Counted from the first letter of the stretch, positions 16,507 to 25,430 are shown. The stretch: DNA of 64,000 nt from Fervidobacterium sp. UBA5837 (GCA_002432805.1 DJGV01000016.1:356486-420485); one strand, 5' to 3'. Notes: generated from the sequence alone by a model not told the origin. A program made the numbers and translations.

Positions 16507-17790
16507 ATGGAAAAATATAATTCCAACATCTTTCTTTTCTTTGATTTCCAAAATCAACCAGTGGATGTTGAACTTGTGTACAACGAAATATCAAAGTACG
16601 GGAGAATTGTTGGTGGTAAAGCATATGGCTCTTGGTCAAAACACAAGATGCAGGCTTTTGCATTGTACAATCATGGTATAGAGCTCGTAGAGATACCAGA
16701 AGCTGAGTTACTGCCTAACAAGAAAGGTAACGATATCAGGCTTGCAGTTGACTGCATGGAGATAGCCATTGAGAATCATTCGATAGATGTTTTCTTCTTG
16801 GTTACGGGAGATGCAGATTTTACTGCTTTGGTGAACAAGATAAAATCGTACGGTAAGAACGTGATGGCACTTGCACGGACCAAGTCTACAAGTTACGAAC
16901 TGATCTCCGCTGTGGATTTGTTCATTCCGTATGAAGACATCGTAAAAAACGAAAGATTGAATGACCCGGTTGATCGGCTTTGCGATGAAGTTGAGGTCTT
17001 TCTAAGGCGTTCTGGAAAAGATTTTACGCTCGATAATTTGTCTCGTTTCTTGAGTTCTTTCAATGTAAATCCGACGAAATATGGTACGCAAACCGTACGT
17101 GAATTGTCTGATATGATATATGAAAGAAAAGTGCAAAAGCCCGAAAGGATAAGGGACATAAAGGTACTTTTTTTGCGCAATGTAGTCTTTGGCGACCTAA
17201 ATGAGGAAAAATTGGCTGAATTTTCCGAAAAGAATAACATAGAGATGGGGAACTTGAAAACAGCTATAGATATTCTCACACGTGATGGCGTCATCGAGTT
17301 GAAAAATGGATATTACAATGTAAAGCGCACAAAGGCCTTTTTCCTAACGTTGTTGGAAAAGTATCCCGTTGAATATTCGCACATATCGGAGTTCATTGAA
17401 AAGTCTTACAAAGCTTTTTCGGCAGGTAGAGTGAGAGCGTTGAGCCAACTATTACAGAGTGAATTCAAGATTTCAAGTGCCGAGTTCAAAAGTTACATCG
17501 ATGCGCTTAAACGTAGTGGTTGCCTGAAGGGACTAGATGACAGTGATTATATCTCTTACTCAACACCTGCCAAAATTGTCTGCACTTTGGAAGAATTGAA
17601 AATCTGTACGTTATGCTATTATGTGAAGAGGATACTCTCACAGACGTTCGTTTTCAAAGAGGAAATGGATATCTTAGAAGAAATCATCTTCTCTAACGAT
17701 AAAATCATCTTCGAAAAGTGCTTAGATATGCTTTTGAAAAGGGGAGAGATTACGGAACTGGAAAATGTCTATTTCTATACACCAGTCTGA
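16507..17790 (+). CDS. NYN-domain (LabA/DUF88) protein with C-terminal winged-helix region
   Basis: 427 aa. Residues 1-145 form a NYN/PIN-like nuclease domain: IFLFFDFQN with the first acidic residue, GNDIRLAVDCMEIA near 75 and FLVTGDADFTALVN near 98 supply the acidic metal site. The remaining 280 residues look like tandem winged-helix segments of about 70 residues (for example LDNLSRFLSSFNVNPTKYG near 177 and a repeat near 295), as in NYN proteins carrying OST-HTH/LOTUS modules. A role as an RNA nuclease or RNA-binding regulator is inference. The next gene, rlmH, begins 20 bp after the stop, which hints at a link to ribosome or RNA metabolism. Confidence 0.8.
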   Translation: MEKYNSNIFLFFDFQNQPVDVELVYNEISKYGRIVGGKAYGSWSKHKMQAFALYNHGIELVEIPEAELLPNKKGNDIRLAVDCMEIAIENHSIDVFFLVTGDADFTALVNKIKSYGKNVMALARTKSTSYELISAVDLFIPYEDIVKNERLNDPVDRLCDEVEVFLRRSGKDFTLDNLSRFLSSFNVNPTKYGTQTVRELSDMIYERKVQKPERIRDIKVLFLRNVVFGDLNEEKLAEFSEKNNIEMGNLKTAIDILTRDGVIELKNGYYNVKRTKAFFLTLLEKYPVEYSHISEFIEKSYKAFSAGRVRALSQLLQSEFKISSAEFKSYIDALKRSGCLKGLDDSDYISYSTPAKIVCTLEELKICTLCYYVKRILSQTFVFKEEMDILEEIIFSNDKIIFEKCLDMLLKRGEITELENVYFYTPV

Positions 17791-17809
17791 GTTTGTTGAG
17801 GTGGAAACA

Positions 17810-18271
17810 TTGAAGGTAGAGATAATCGTACCAGGTAAGATATCAAAACACCTCTTGCCGGTATGTAATTATTACATGGAAAAAATCAGCAGATTTGCTA
17901 AGATAGAAGTTAACCATGTCAATCTGGGCGGTGATCTGAATAGTGAAGATGCAACTGTAATAATGAAAAGGGAAGCTGAATACATAGAAAGAAGACTTAA
18001 TGGTAGAAAATATATTTTAATTGACCTTTTTGGTAAAGAGATGACAAGTGAGCAATTTTCTGTATTTTTGGAACGTCAGTTTATGGTGCTTTCGGAATTA
18101 GTTTTTGTGATAGGTGGCCCGCTTGGTGTCGATGAAAAGATTAGGAATAATGCGGCAGAAAGGATATCTTTTTCGAAAATGACGTTTACCCATGAAATGT
18201 GCACTGCTTTCTTATTAGAACAGATTTTTAGAGGGTTCAAGATTTTGAAGAACGAAAAATACCATTATTGA
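17810..18271 (+). CDS. rlmH: 23S rRNA pseudouridine-1915 N3-methyltransferase RlmH
   Basis: SPOUT-class methyltransferase of 153 aa acting on helix 69 of 23S rRNA in assembled ribosomes. The SAM-binding knot is visible as FVIGGPLGVDEKI near 101-113 and ISFSKMTFTHEMCTAFLLEQIFRGFKI near 120-146, the family's hallmark. The C-terminal Tyr-His-Tyr matches the usual YH ending. A TTG start is chosen (MKVEIIVPGK); GAGGTGG is about 6 nt upstream and the length then agrees with the family. Confidence 0.95.
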   Translation: MKVEIIVPGKISKHLLPVCNYYMEKISRFAKIEVNHVNLGGDLNSEDATVIMKREAEYIERRLNGRKYILIDLFGKEMTSEQFSVFLERQFMVLSELVFVIGGPLGVDEKIRNNAAERISFSKMTFTHEMCTAFLLEQIFRGFKILKNEKYHY

Positions 18272-18403
18272 GAAATTTTGAGAAATTTTAACAGGTAAGC
18301 GATGGAAGTTTTGCTTTTGTCTTCATAAATCACAATTTTTGTCGATAATGTATATAGAGTTGGTGACTTCTTGAGGATAAATTCGAAAAGGAAGGTGAAT
18401 CAT

Positions 18404-18682
18404 ATGATCGATAGAATCAACAGACTTGGGCAACAACAAGTACAGAACATCTCAAATGTGAAAGGAAAAGAAGAGAAGCCCGTAGAAAAATCTAAAGTGA
18501 AGGGTGGAGATGAAGAATCATTGGTTATCGAAGAAGGAAGGAAAGTAGCCGAATACATAGAGATGGCGAAGGACTATCCGGAGATTCGTACAGACCTCGT
18601 TGAACAACTAAAGAATGCGATACAAAACGGTACATTCAAGGTCGATGTTGAAAAGATAGCGAGGAAGATTTTGGAGGGATGA
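18404..18682 (+). CDS. flgM: Anti-sigma-28 factor FlgM
   Basis: Small (92 aa) highly charged protein. The unstructured N-terminal half (many Lys, Glu, Gln) and the C-terminal helices IEMAKDYPEIRTDLVEQLKN...VDVEKIARKIL fit the FlgM sigma-28-binding domain. It should hold FliA inactive until the hook-basal body is complete, then be exported. The ATG has AAGGAAGGTG 6 nt upstream. It leads a flgM-flgN-flgK-flgL operon, the common order for late flagellar export and junction genes. Confidence 0.88.
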   Translation: MIDRINRLGQQQVQNISNVKGKEEKPVEKSKVKGGDEESLVIEEGRKVAEYIEMAKDYPEIRTDLVEQLKNAIQNGTFKVDVEKIARKILEG

Positions 18683-18685
18683 CAC

Positions 18686-19159
18686 TTGTTGAAGGAAGGT
18701 TTTGAAAGACAGCTCAAGGTCCTCGATGATATGATTCAAGCTTTTAAAGAGCTCGAAGGTGCTGTTGTTGCAAGAGATACTGATTCCTTATCGAAATCGG
18801 CAGTAAGCGTGGAGGAGTTGAGTCTGGAAATAGATGAACTTGAATTGGAAAGAACACATGCACTTCAGTCTCTTGGTCTTGCTACGGTTAAAGATTATGT
18901 TGAAAGTGCCAATCTTCCAGATGCAAGTGATGTCTCATTTCTCAGTGTTGAGGTAGTTGAGAAACTCAACGAATTGATGATAATAATGGATGAAATAAGG
19001 CAACTGATACAATTTGAAAATCAGTATGCTGAGTTTCTTAATTGCTTCATCAAAGGAGTTCAGCCATCTACATATTCATTTCCTCAAAATGGACAAAACG
19101 ATAACATAAATTCTATGCGTTCTACTTATGCTCGTCCACTGTATGATCAATTCAAGTAA
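18686..19159 (+). CDS. flgN: FlgN-type flagellar export chaperone
   Basis: Helical protein of 157 aa, rich in Leu and Glu, starting three bases after flgM with a TTG; GGAGGG is 9 nt upstream. The pattern of long amphipathic helices (residues 1-55 and 90-120) and the position directly before flgK fit FlgN, which escorts FlgK and FlgL to the export gate. Primary sequence of this family is weakly conserved, so the call leans on context. The last 30 residues are Asn/Ser-rich and probably flexible. Confidence 0.75.
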   Translation: MLKEGFERQLKVLDDMIQAFKELEGAVVARDTDSLSKSAVSVEELSLEIDELELERTHALQSLGLATVKDYVESANLPDASDVSFLSVEVVEKLNELMIIMDEIRQLIQFENQYAEFLNCFIKGVQPSTYSFPQNGQNDNINSMRSTYARPLYDQFK

Positions 19160-19242
19160 TTTCTTCTCTCTCACCCTTCTTTTCACGTGTTACGATTCCT
19201 TGTAATCCTTGTAATATATGATTTATTCAAAGGAGTGGTACG

Positions 19243-21780
19243 ATGGCCGACATCAGTCTATTTGGAACATTGAATACAGGCTTACTTGGTGTATATGCTA
19301 GCAAACTAGCGATGAATGTTGTATCGCATAACATAGCTAATGCAAATACACCTGGCTTTTCAAGGCAACGACCGGAGCTTATGACAACGGCACCAATTCC
19401 TATCACGTCATTGACTCAACCAGGTTTGCCACTCCAAATAGGTACTGGGGTTTATGTAAAGGACATACAAAGGGTTAGAGATGAGTTCTTAGACATCCAG
19501 TTTAGACAGACGAACAACAAATACAATTATTGGGATTCTATGACTTCAAATCTTCATTTTGTGGAGCAACTCTTTGCAGAACCTTCCGATGCGGGTATCA
19601 GATATCTTTTTGATTCTTTTTGGTCGGGAATAGAAGAAGTGATAACTGACCCAACGAATACTGCTGCCAAGCGTGGCTTAGTTAGCAGAGCTGAGGAACT
19701 TGTTCAGCAAACTCAAGATGTTTACACAAGACTCGAGCAGTTGAGAACCGATGTAGATGATGAGATATCTCAAAGAACGCAAGAAATAAATTCGATGGTG
19801 AAAAGGCTTGCAGACATAAATGCAAAAGTCAGGGCAAGTGTTAGCTTGAACTATAGCCCGAATGATTTACTCGACGAAAGAGATAGAATACTCGATGACT
19901 TGTCAAACTTAGCAGACATTCATTATTATGAGGATAACGCAGGACAGATAACACTCAGACTCGGGAATCAAATAGTGCTTACCGGCGAGAATGTCGTAGA
20001 GTTGCGAGCGTTAGATAGGCCATATGGGAAAGGATTCAAGGAGATTTTTGCAGGTAATTCAAAAGTGGAGATAAACGATGGCAAGTTGAAGTCCCTGTTC
20101 GATTTGAGGGACGATACGCTCGTTAAGTATATGAATAGATTGGATGAGTTCTCACTTTCTTTGACTGATGAGTTCAATTTGATTCACGAAGATGGTTACA
20201 ACGGCGATGGAAATGTCACCGGGTTGAAATTCTTTAACGATGTTTCTTCGGATAATATAGAAGATTCTGTGCTTTATAGACTTGCGAGTGCAAAAAGGGT
20301 TGAAAATGGTCCCATTAATTTCATATCAGGAATGTCTGATAGAAAGAATGTTAATGATATTACTGACAAACAATTTATAGAGCAAGGTTCAATAGTCTTT
20401 TTCGACGGAACAAGCAATATATTCTCTACTAATGTAAATCCTTACGATACGGTTGGAACTCTTGAAACATCGTTATCTAGCGTAAGTTCAAGGTGGTTCG
20501 ATCTAAAAACAGGCCCAAATGGTGCCGAAGAATATAGATTGTACTTTGAATCTAGCTCCAATATGAGGAATACGTTGGCACTGGACTTCAACGGCAATAT
20601 GTTCAATACAATGGGATTCTCAACCAAGAACGTTGATGTATATGCTGTTGACGAATCTGATTTCAAAGTAAGTGCTGGAGATTACAAGATATCTATAAAT
20701 GGTAGTGAGGCCATGATAAACATCTCTTCTACGACCACATTGAATGATTTGGCCAATCAGATAAACGCATCGTTTAGTAGTGATGTTGTTGCGTACGTCA
20801 ACAATGGAAAGATGATTCTGATACCCACAAAGTCTAATGAGTTTAACATCAAGAAATTAGCTTTGTCAGATTCTGGTGGACTTTTCACTCAAGCTAATTT
20901 GCATACAGAAACTTACAAAGCACTCGATACGGGTACTGAAACACTTGAGAACATCTTGGGCAGAAGTCAGGGTTTTTCAATAAGGATAGGATCAACCGAG
21001 ATAAAAGTAAATCCAACAAAAATGACTCTCGAAGATTTGGCCGACAAAATAAATGAAATGAATACCGGTATAATTGCAGAAGTGACTCCACACAATAAAT
21101 TCGTTATAAGAGGGTCAAGGTCCCTTGGATTTGAGTTGAACAAAGTGATTCAAGGGCCTGAGGCTTTGTGGTCTGCTCTCGGTTTCATAGACCCTGATGG
21201 AAATTCCTTAAATGACTGGGATGAAGGTTTTGTTTTTATAAATCCATTTGAATCTCAGAAAGATCAAAGAACAAGATATACAAAAGCTGATACGCTGTTC
21301 ATAGATAAGCAATTGCCAAACGAACCATACAGGTTCACAGAGAAATTGAAAGTGAACTCCACGATTGCAAGTAATCCAGAGACGCTTGCAATTGATATAG
21401 GATATACAGAAGAGAATTCAAATTGGGATGCAAAAGTCTTCAAACCATCCGGACGTGCAAATACTGGAATAGTTGAAATGTTGTCATCGCTCAAATCTAA
21501 GAAAGTTCTAAATGACGGTTCTGAATCTTTTAGTGAATATTTAGGTAGCATAGTTGCAGAACTCGGTGTAGAAAGCGAGACAGCTACAAAGGTGAAGAGT
21601 AATACTGATCTCATGAAAAACGAAATTGATGGTGAGAGGGAACGTGTAAAAGGCGTGTCACTCGATGAAGAAATGGCGAACATGATAAAGTACCAGCATG
21701 CATTCAACGCGGCAGCAAGGATAATGACTGCGGTTGATGAGATGATATCCAGGATAATTGATAAGCTTGGTGTCACATAG
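19243..21780 (+). CDS. flgK: Flagellar hook-associated protein 1 FlgK
   Basis: Hook-filament junction protein, 845 aa, exported through the flagellar apparatus. The N-terminal rod signature (ASKLAMNVVSHNIANANTPGFSRQR, residues 19-43) and the C-terminal helix (VSLDEEMANMIKYQHAFNAAARIMTAVDEM near 805-835) form the coiled coil of the D0/D1 domains. The central 450 residues are variable surface domains, longer than in E. coli FlgK (about 547 aa). Two similar segments near residues 475-530 and 575-635 (IxINGSEAxINISSTTTLNDLANQINA-like) suggest an internal domain duplication. GGAGTGG precedes the ATG. Confidence 0.95.
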   Translation: MADISLFGTLNTGLLGVYASKLAMNVVSHNIANANTPGFSRQRPELMTTAPIPITSLTQPGLPLQIGTGVYVKDIQRVRDEFLDIQFRQTNNKYNYWDSMTSNLHFVEQLFAEPSDAGIRYLFDSFWSGIEEVITDPTNTAAKRGLVSRAEELVQQTQDVYTRLEQLRTDVDDEISQRTQEINSMVKRLADINAKVRASVSLNYSPNDLLDERDRILDDLSNLADIHYYEDNAGQITLRLGNQIVLTGENVVELRALDRPYGKGFKEIFAGNSKVEINDGKLKSLFDLRDDTLVKYMNRLDEFSLSLTDEFNLIHEDGYNGDGNVTGLKFFNDVSSDNIEDSVLYRLASAKRVENGPINFISGMSDRKNVNDITDKQFIEQGSIVFFDGTSNIFSTNVNPYDTVGTLETSLSSVSSRWFDLKTGPNGAEEYRLYFESSSNMRNTLALDFNGNMFNTMGFSTKNVDVYAVDESDFKVSAGDYKISINGSEAMINISSTTTLNDLANQINASFSSDVVAYVNNGKMILIPTKSNEFNIKKLALSDSGGLFTQANLHTETYKALDTGTETLENILGRSQGFSIRIGSTEIKVNPTKMTLEDLADKINEMNTGIIAEVTPHNKFVIRGSRSLGFELNKVIQGPEALWSALGFIDPDGNSLNDWDEGFVFINPFESQKDQRTRYTKADTLFIDKQLPNEPYRFTEKLKVNSTIASNPETLAIDIGYTEENSNWDAKVFKPSGRANTGIVEMLSSLKSKKVLNDGSESFSEYLGSIVAELGVESETATKVKSNTDLMKNEIDGERERVKGVSLDEEMANMIKYQHAFNAAARIMTAVDEMISRIIDKLGVT

Positions 21781-21842
21781 TCTGGATGTTGAGTTCGTGA
21801 GTAATGGGAGTATCAGAATGCGATGAGAAAGAAGGTGGTACA

Positions 21843-22733
21843 ATGAGGATAACTAACAACATGATCAACGACAGATCTCTTTTCAACATACAGCAATCAC
21901 TCTATAGAATAGCAAAATTGAACGACAGACTATCTTCTGGAAAAGAAGTTCAGTATCCAAGTGATGATGCTGTAATTGCGACACGTGCATCAAACATATC
22001 GAGCAGGTTGAGAGAACTCGAGCAGTACAAGCGAAATGTTGACCATGTGAATAACTTCGCTCAATCTTATGATACGACACTTCAAGAGTTATCCAGTGTA
22101 TATCAAAGGATAAAGGAGCTCATGGTAGAGGGTGCAAATGGTACTAATAGTGTAGATGAAAGAAACGCAATTGCAACAGAATTAAAAGCACTTAAGGAAC
22201 ATCTAGTTGAGATAGCTAATACGCGCATCGGTAATGAGTACATATTTGGTGGAGCCAGGTCCGACCTCAAACCGGTGGATGAAAATGGGAATATAGTGAC
22301 TCCTATGGAAGCTGACGTAAAGCGAAAGGTTAATTCACTTGGCTATAGTATTTCATATGGAGTAACTGTGTACGATGCCTTTACTTTGAAAAATGGAAAA
22401 ACAGCCTTTTCAACTATCGATGATGCGATCAATGCCCTTTATCAAGGTGATGAAAAGAAACTCTCTGAAATTTCTCTAAAAGAAATCGGTGTTTTGGAGA
22501 ATTCTGTGATGGAACAATTCGCAAATGTTGGTTCTACATCGAGAATGGTAGAAATGATATCTTCAAGGATAGGTGATCTGCAGGTATTCAATACAGAATA
22601 TCTATCGAAAGAGCAGGATGCTGATTTAACGAAGGTCCTTACCGATTTGTCCATGCAGCAGTCTGTCCTCAATGCAGCTTTGAAATCTGCTTCCATGGCG
22701 ATACAAAAGACACTCGTTGATTTCATTGGGTGA
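21843..22733 (+). CDS. flgL: Flagellar hook-associated protein 3 FlgL
   Basis: Second hook-filament junction protein, 296 aa. The N-terminus MRITNNMINDRSLFNIQQSL and LNDRLSSGKEVQYPSDDA (residues 22-39) are flagellin-like D0/D1 signatures. TRIGNEYIFGGARSD near 122-136 is typical of FlgL. The C-terminal helix restores the coiled coil. The ATG is preceded by GAAGGTGG. Its stop codon overlaps or nearly touches the next gene, and a terminator-like palindrome lies about 95 bp further on, inside that gene. Confidence 0.93.
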   Translation: MRITNNMINDRSLFNIQQSLYRIAKLNDRLSSGKEVQYPSDDAVIATRASNISSRLRELEQYKRNVDHVNNFAQSYDTTLQELSSVYQRIKELMVEGANGTNSVDERNAIATELKALKEHLVEIANTRIGNEYIFGGARSDLKPVDENGNIVTPMEADVKRKVNSLGYSISYGVTVYDAFTLKNGKTAFSTIDDAINALYQGDEKKLSEISLKEIGVLENSVMEQFANVGSTSRMVEMISSRIGDLQVFNTEYLSKEQDADLTKVLTDLSMQQSVLNAALKSASMAIQKTLVDFIG

Positions 22734-22750
22734 TTTGGGTGAGTTTTGCC

Positions 22751-23485
22751 ATGGATAAATCGGATTTTCGAAAATTCTCAACCCAAATTATAAGTGTTAT
22801 AAAGACCGTAGATGTACAATCACATAAGCCGACGCATGCGTCGGCTTTTTTAGTTTGGTATTCTAAACCAACTTCTGATGTGACAAGTGTTGTGGAATTA
22901 GGTAGTGGTACAGGTGTTGTTGCATTTTCACTTGCCAAGCTATATAATGTAGATGTAGTCGGTGTAGAAGTGCAGGAGGAATTATACAGGCTCTCACTTG
23001 AAGGACGTTCACTCAACAATTTGGACGAAAGAGTACATTTTGTGAATGCAGATATTCAAAATATCAGGGATTTTTTCAAATCAGAATCCTTCGATATGGT
23101 TGTATGCAATCTGCCTTTTCACGTCGGTAAGGAAAGCACGGATAAGATTCGTAGAATATCTCGCAATTCTAGTCCAGCCCTTATAAACTCATTTGTGAAA
23201 GCTGCTGCATACCTTTTGAGAAACAGAGGAACATTCGTTTTTGTGACAGCACCAAAGATTTTGGTACCTTTGATGGATGCCCTTTCCAAAGAGAAGTTGA
23301 TTGTGCAACGTATGTGTTTTTTCCATGGTACTATAGATAAGAATGCTAAACTTGTTGCTCTTAAAGGAAAGAAAAATGGTGGCTATGAAGTAACAGTTGA
23401 TCCACCACAGTGGGGGGAAGTGCATGGTAGAGAGATATGCGTTAGAACCTTTGAAAAGTCTATGGACGTTGAAGGCACAGTATGA
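22751..23485 (+). CDS. SAM-dependent methyltransferase, TrmN6/small-MTase type
   Basis: Class-I methyltransferase of 244 aa. The SAM loop VVELGSGTGVVAFSLA lies near residues 47-62, an acidic VGVEVQEEL near 72 and the amino-methylating motif NLPFHVG near 121; in the TrmN6/RlmF group the same motif reads NPPF/NPPY. That suggests methylation of an exocyclic amine in tRNA or rRNA, perhaps A37 of tRNA-Val, but the substrate is not decided. The ATG is preceded by GGGTGAG; a GTG at 22730 overlapping the flgL stop is the alternative. A perfect 22-bp palindrome sits at codons 26-32. The 3' end overlaps purB by 62 bp. Confidence 0.82.
   Translation: MDKSDFRKFSTQIISVIKTVDVQSHKPTHASAFLVWYSKPTSDVTSVVELGSGTGVVAFSLAKLYNVDVVGVEVQEELYRLSLEGRSLNNLDERVHFVNADIQNIRDFFKSESFDMVVCNLPFHVGKESTDKIRRISRNSSPALINSFVKAAAYLLRNRGTFVFVTAPKILVPLMDALSKEKLIVQRMCFFHGTIDKNAKLVALKGKKNGGYEVTVDPPQWGEVHGREICVRTFEKSMDVEGTV
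22826..22851 (+). terminator. Terminator-like perfect palindrome inside a coding region
   Basis: AAGCCGACG-CATG-CGTCGGCTT is a 9-bp stem with a four-base loop (22826-22847), and its tail runs into six consecutive T (22846-22851). This is textbook intrinsic-terminator architecture placed 93 bp after flgL but within the 5' end of the methyltransferase gene, where it encodes KPTHASAFL. It may end most flagellar transcripts and let only a fraction continue. Confidence 0.65.
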
Positions 23486-24725
23486 AAGATGGTTAGAAGT
23501 AGAATTAGCTGTTGTTGAGGCTTACGAAGACTTAGGTATTGCACCAAAGGGTATAAGTAGATCAATGCGTGAAAAAGCAGTTATCGATGTTGAAGATATT
23601 CTGAGAATTGAAGAAGTCGTGGATCACGATGTGATAGCATTCATTAAGTCGGTAACGAAAGATTTTGGAGATGAGGCAAGATACTTTCATTATGGTCTTA
23701 CGTCATCAGACGTTGTTGATACAGCGAATAATCTAGCACTCGTTAGGTCAATGGATACGATGATCTCTTCGGCACAAAGATTTTCCGAGGCACTTTACAA
23801 AAAAGCACTCCAGTACAAGGATTTACCAACGATTGGTAGAACACATGGCGTCCATGCAGAACCAACATCTTTTGGATTGAAGTTTTTGTCTTGGTACGCA
23901 GAACTGTTAAGAGATATAGAGCGTCTAAATATGGTTAGAGAAGAGATAGCAGTTGGTAAGCTTAGTGGCGCTGTAGGAAATTATGCCAACATAGAGCCGC
24001 GCGTAGAAGAAATAGCTCTTGGGAAATTAGGTTTGAAGCCAACACCTGTTGCCACACAGGTTATCTCACGAGACTACATTGCACACATGTTGTCAATTCT
24101 GGCAATTACAGCAGGTACAATAGAACGAATCGTAGTCGAGATAAGACATTTGCAAAAAACAGAAGCACTTGAGGCAATGGAACCATTTAGAGAAGGGCAA
24201 AGGGGATCTTCAGCGATGCCACACAAGAAAAATCCTATCTTGTGTGAGCGTCTTACCGGTATGGCTAGGCTCATGAGGAGTTATGTCGGTGTTGGCATTG
24301 AAGACATGGTACTCTGGCATGAGAGAGATATATCACATTCATCCGCTGAAAGGTACATATTACCAGACGCTGCGATGACCATGTACTACATGTTGGAAAA
24401 GGCAAGATATCTGATATCCAATTTGAGGGTATTCGAAGATAAGGTAAGAAAGAATATCGCGGTAACAGGAGGCCTAGTTTACTCACAACGTGTTATGTTG
24501 GCACTCATAGACAAGGGTATGAGTAGAGAGGATGCATACACGTTGATACAGAAGATCGCACTGAAGTGTTGGGAGGAACAATCTTCTTTTGAAGTAGCAA
24601 TTCGTGAAAACGAACAAGTTAAGAATATGCTTAGAACAGAAGAACTAGATGCCATATTTGTGCCAGATTACTATCTCCGAAATGTGGATAAGATTTACGA
24701 AAGATTTATCGATAGCTCTAAGTAA
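23424..24725 (+). CDS. purB: Adenylosuccinate lyase
   Basis: Purine-biosynthesis lyase acting twice (SAICAR to AICAR, adenylosuccinate to AMP), 433 aa. The fumarase/aspartase superfamily signature GSSAMPHKKNPI near residues 256-267 includes the catalytic Ser loop. TSSDVVDTANN near 92 and RTHGVHAEPT near 146 supply other active-site residues. The start at 23424 is preceded by six consecutive G (23412-23417) seven bases away. The gene overlaps the methyltransferase by 62 bp and is closed by a strong terminator. Confidence 0.96.
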   Translation: MVERYALEPLKSLWTLKAQYERWLEVELAVVEAYEDLGIAPKGISRSMREKAVIDVEDILRIEEVVDHDVIAFIKSVTKDFGDEARYFHYGLTSSDVVDTANNLALVRSMDTMISSAQRFSEALYKKALQYKDLPTIGRTHGVHAEPTSFGLKFLSWYAELLRDIERLNMVREEIAVGKLSGAVGNYANIEPRVEEIALGKLGLKPTPVATQVISRDYIAHMLSILAITAGTIERIVVEIRHLQKTEALEAMEPFREGQRGSSAMPHKKNPILCERLTGMARLMRSYVGVGIEDMVLWHERDISHSSAERYILPDAAMTMYYMLEKARYLISNLRVFEDKVRKNIAVTGGLVYSQRVMLALIDKGMSREDAYTLIQKIALKCWEEQSSFEVAIRENEQVKNMLRTEELDAIFVPDYYLRNVDKIYERFIDSSK

Positions 24726-24730
24726 AAAAC

Positions 24731-24758
24731 AAAAGCGAGCATGGATATGCTCGCTTTT
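24731..24758. terminator. Bidirectional intrinsic terminator after purB
   Basis: A 12-bp perfect stem (AAAAGCGAGCAT / ATGCTCGCTTTT) with loop GGAT. It has T-runs at the 3' side on both strands, so it can serve purB and the convergent small gene at 24783. Confidence 0.88.
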
Positions 24759-24782
24759 ATTCATTGATTCTAAGATTTCAGA

Positions 24783-24995
24783 TTAATACGTTGTTTCGTC
24801 TGTTGTATCGTACTCGTCTGTTGTTTCGTACTCATCTGTTGTACCATACTCGTCTGTCGTCGTTTCTTCCATCGTGGTTGTTTCATCCGTTGTTGCTTCT
24901 TCATTGTTGTTGTTTGCAACTACCGCCCAGATGATAGCTACTACGATGATAGCAATGACGATCAATGTAACTGTTAAACCTCTTTTAGATGCCAT
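24783..24995 (-). CDS. Small membrane-anchored protein with acidic Thr/Asp/Glu/Tyr repeats
   Basis: 70 aa. A short basic N-terminus (MASKRG) and one hydrophobic helix (residues 7-27, TVTLIVIAIIVVAIIWAVVA) are followed by a 43-residue acidic tail built from TTDEY-like units. With the positive residues first, the tail should lie outside the cytoplasmic membrane. I do not recognise the family. The gene looks real: GGGAGGTTGGAG lies before the ATG, a good promoter lies further up (25060-25087) and a terminator follows. Codon-level repeats underlie the peptide repeats. Function unknown; a surface or periplasmic spacer is a guess. Confidence 0.72.
   Translation of the reverse strand: MASKRGLTVTLIVIAIIVVAIIWAVVANNNNEEATTDETTTMEETTTDEYGTTDEYETTDEYDTTDETTY
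24791..24856. repeat. 18-bp tandem repeat coding for TTDEYx units
   Basis: Three complete 18-bp units start at 24803, 24821 and 24839 (TTGTATCGTACTCGTCTG and close variants), plus a partial unit at 24791. They code, on the minus strand, for the six-residue repeats in the small membrane protein. Copy number may vary between strains. Confidence 0.75.
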
Positions 24996-25059
24996 AACTC
25001 CAACCTCCCTTTGAATGATGTTTGAAAGAATTATCTTTCACCATGTATTGTTCGAGTTT

Positions 25060-25087
25060 ATTATATCATATGGCATGTTACTTTCAA
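25060..25087 (-). promoter_or_regulatory. Sigma-A promoter of the small membrane protein gene
   Basis: On the minus strand TTGAAA (25087-25082), 16 bp, TATAAT (25065-25060), about 65 bp before the start codon at 24995. Confidence 0.6.
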
Positions 25088-25340
25088 TGATTATTTCTTG
25101 ATAAATATATGTTACATGTAAATTTAGTACCCTCATATTGTTTACGTGTAACATTGTATATCTACTAACATGCATTGCAATTACTCAAAGCAATTGCTTA
25201 AAAAGTGTAGATTGTGAGAGATTTTTGTATATATTAACTGCATACTCTAGTATACGCGAGCAAAGTAGTGATATAGAGAGTATAAATCTATTGTAAAAGG
25301 AATATTTTAGAAATGTTTTGAACTAACACAAAGCACAGGT

Positions 25341-25370
25341 TTGTATTTCTACATGATATTTTTGTAAAAT
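25341..25370 (+). promoter_or_regulatory. Putative promoter of the ornithine-degradation operon
   Basis: TTGTAT (25341-25346), 18 bp, TAAAAT (25365-25370), about 60 bp before ord. No arginine- or ornithine-responsive operator was recognised. Confidence 0.5.
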
Positions 25371-25430
25371 ATACATGTAAAGGTGTTTTTTTGTGGTAGA
25401 AAAAATTGAATTAGAAGAGGAGGTACCATC

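Larger units (their letters stand above)
24996..25430. other. AT-rich divergent intergenic region
   Basis: 435 bp with no convincing gene. It holds the minus-strand promoter of the small membrane protein at one end and the plus-strand promoter of the ornithine operon at the other. The middle (about 25100-25320) is very AT-rich with no open frame, strong hairpin or recognisable riboswitch. Confidence 0.6.

Noticed and set aside
18327..18348. TAAA...CGATAA as a sigma-28 promoter before flgM
   Set aside because: The spacing between the two boxes is about four bases shorter than the usual sigma-28 layout and the -35 box matches only in TAAA.
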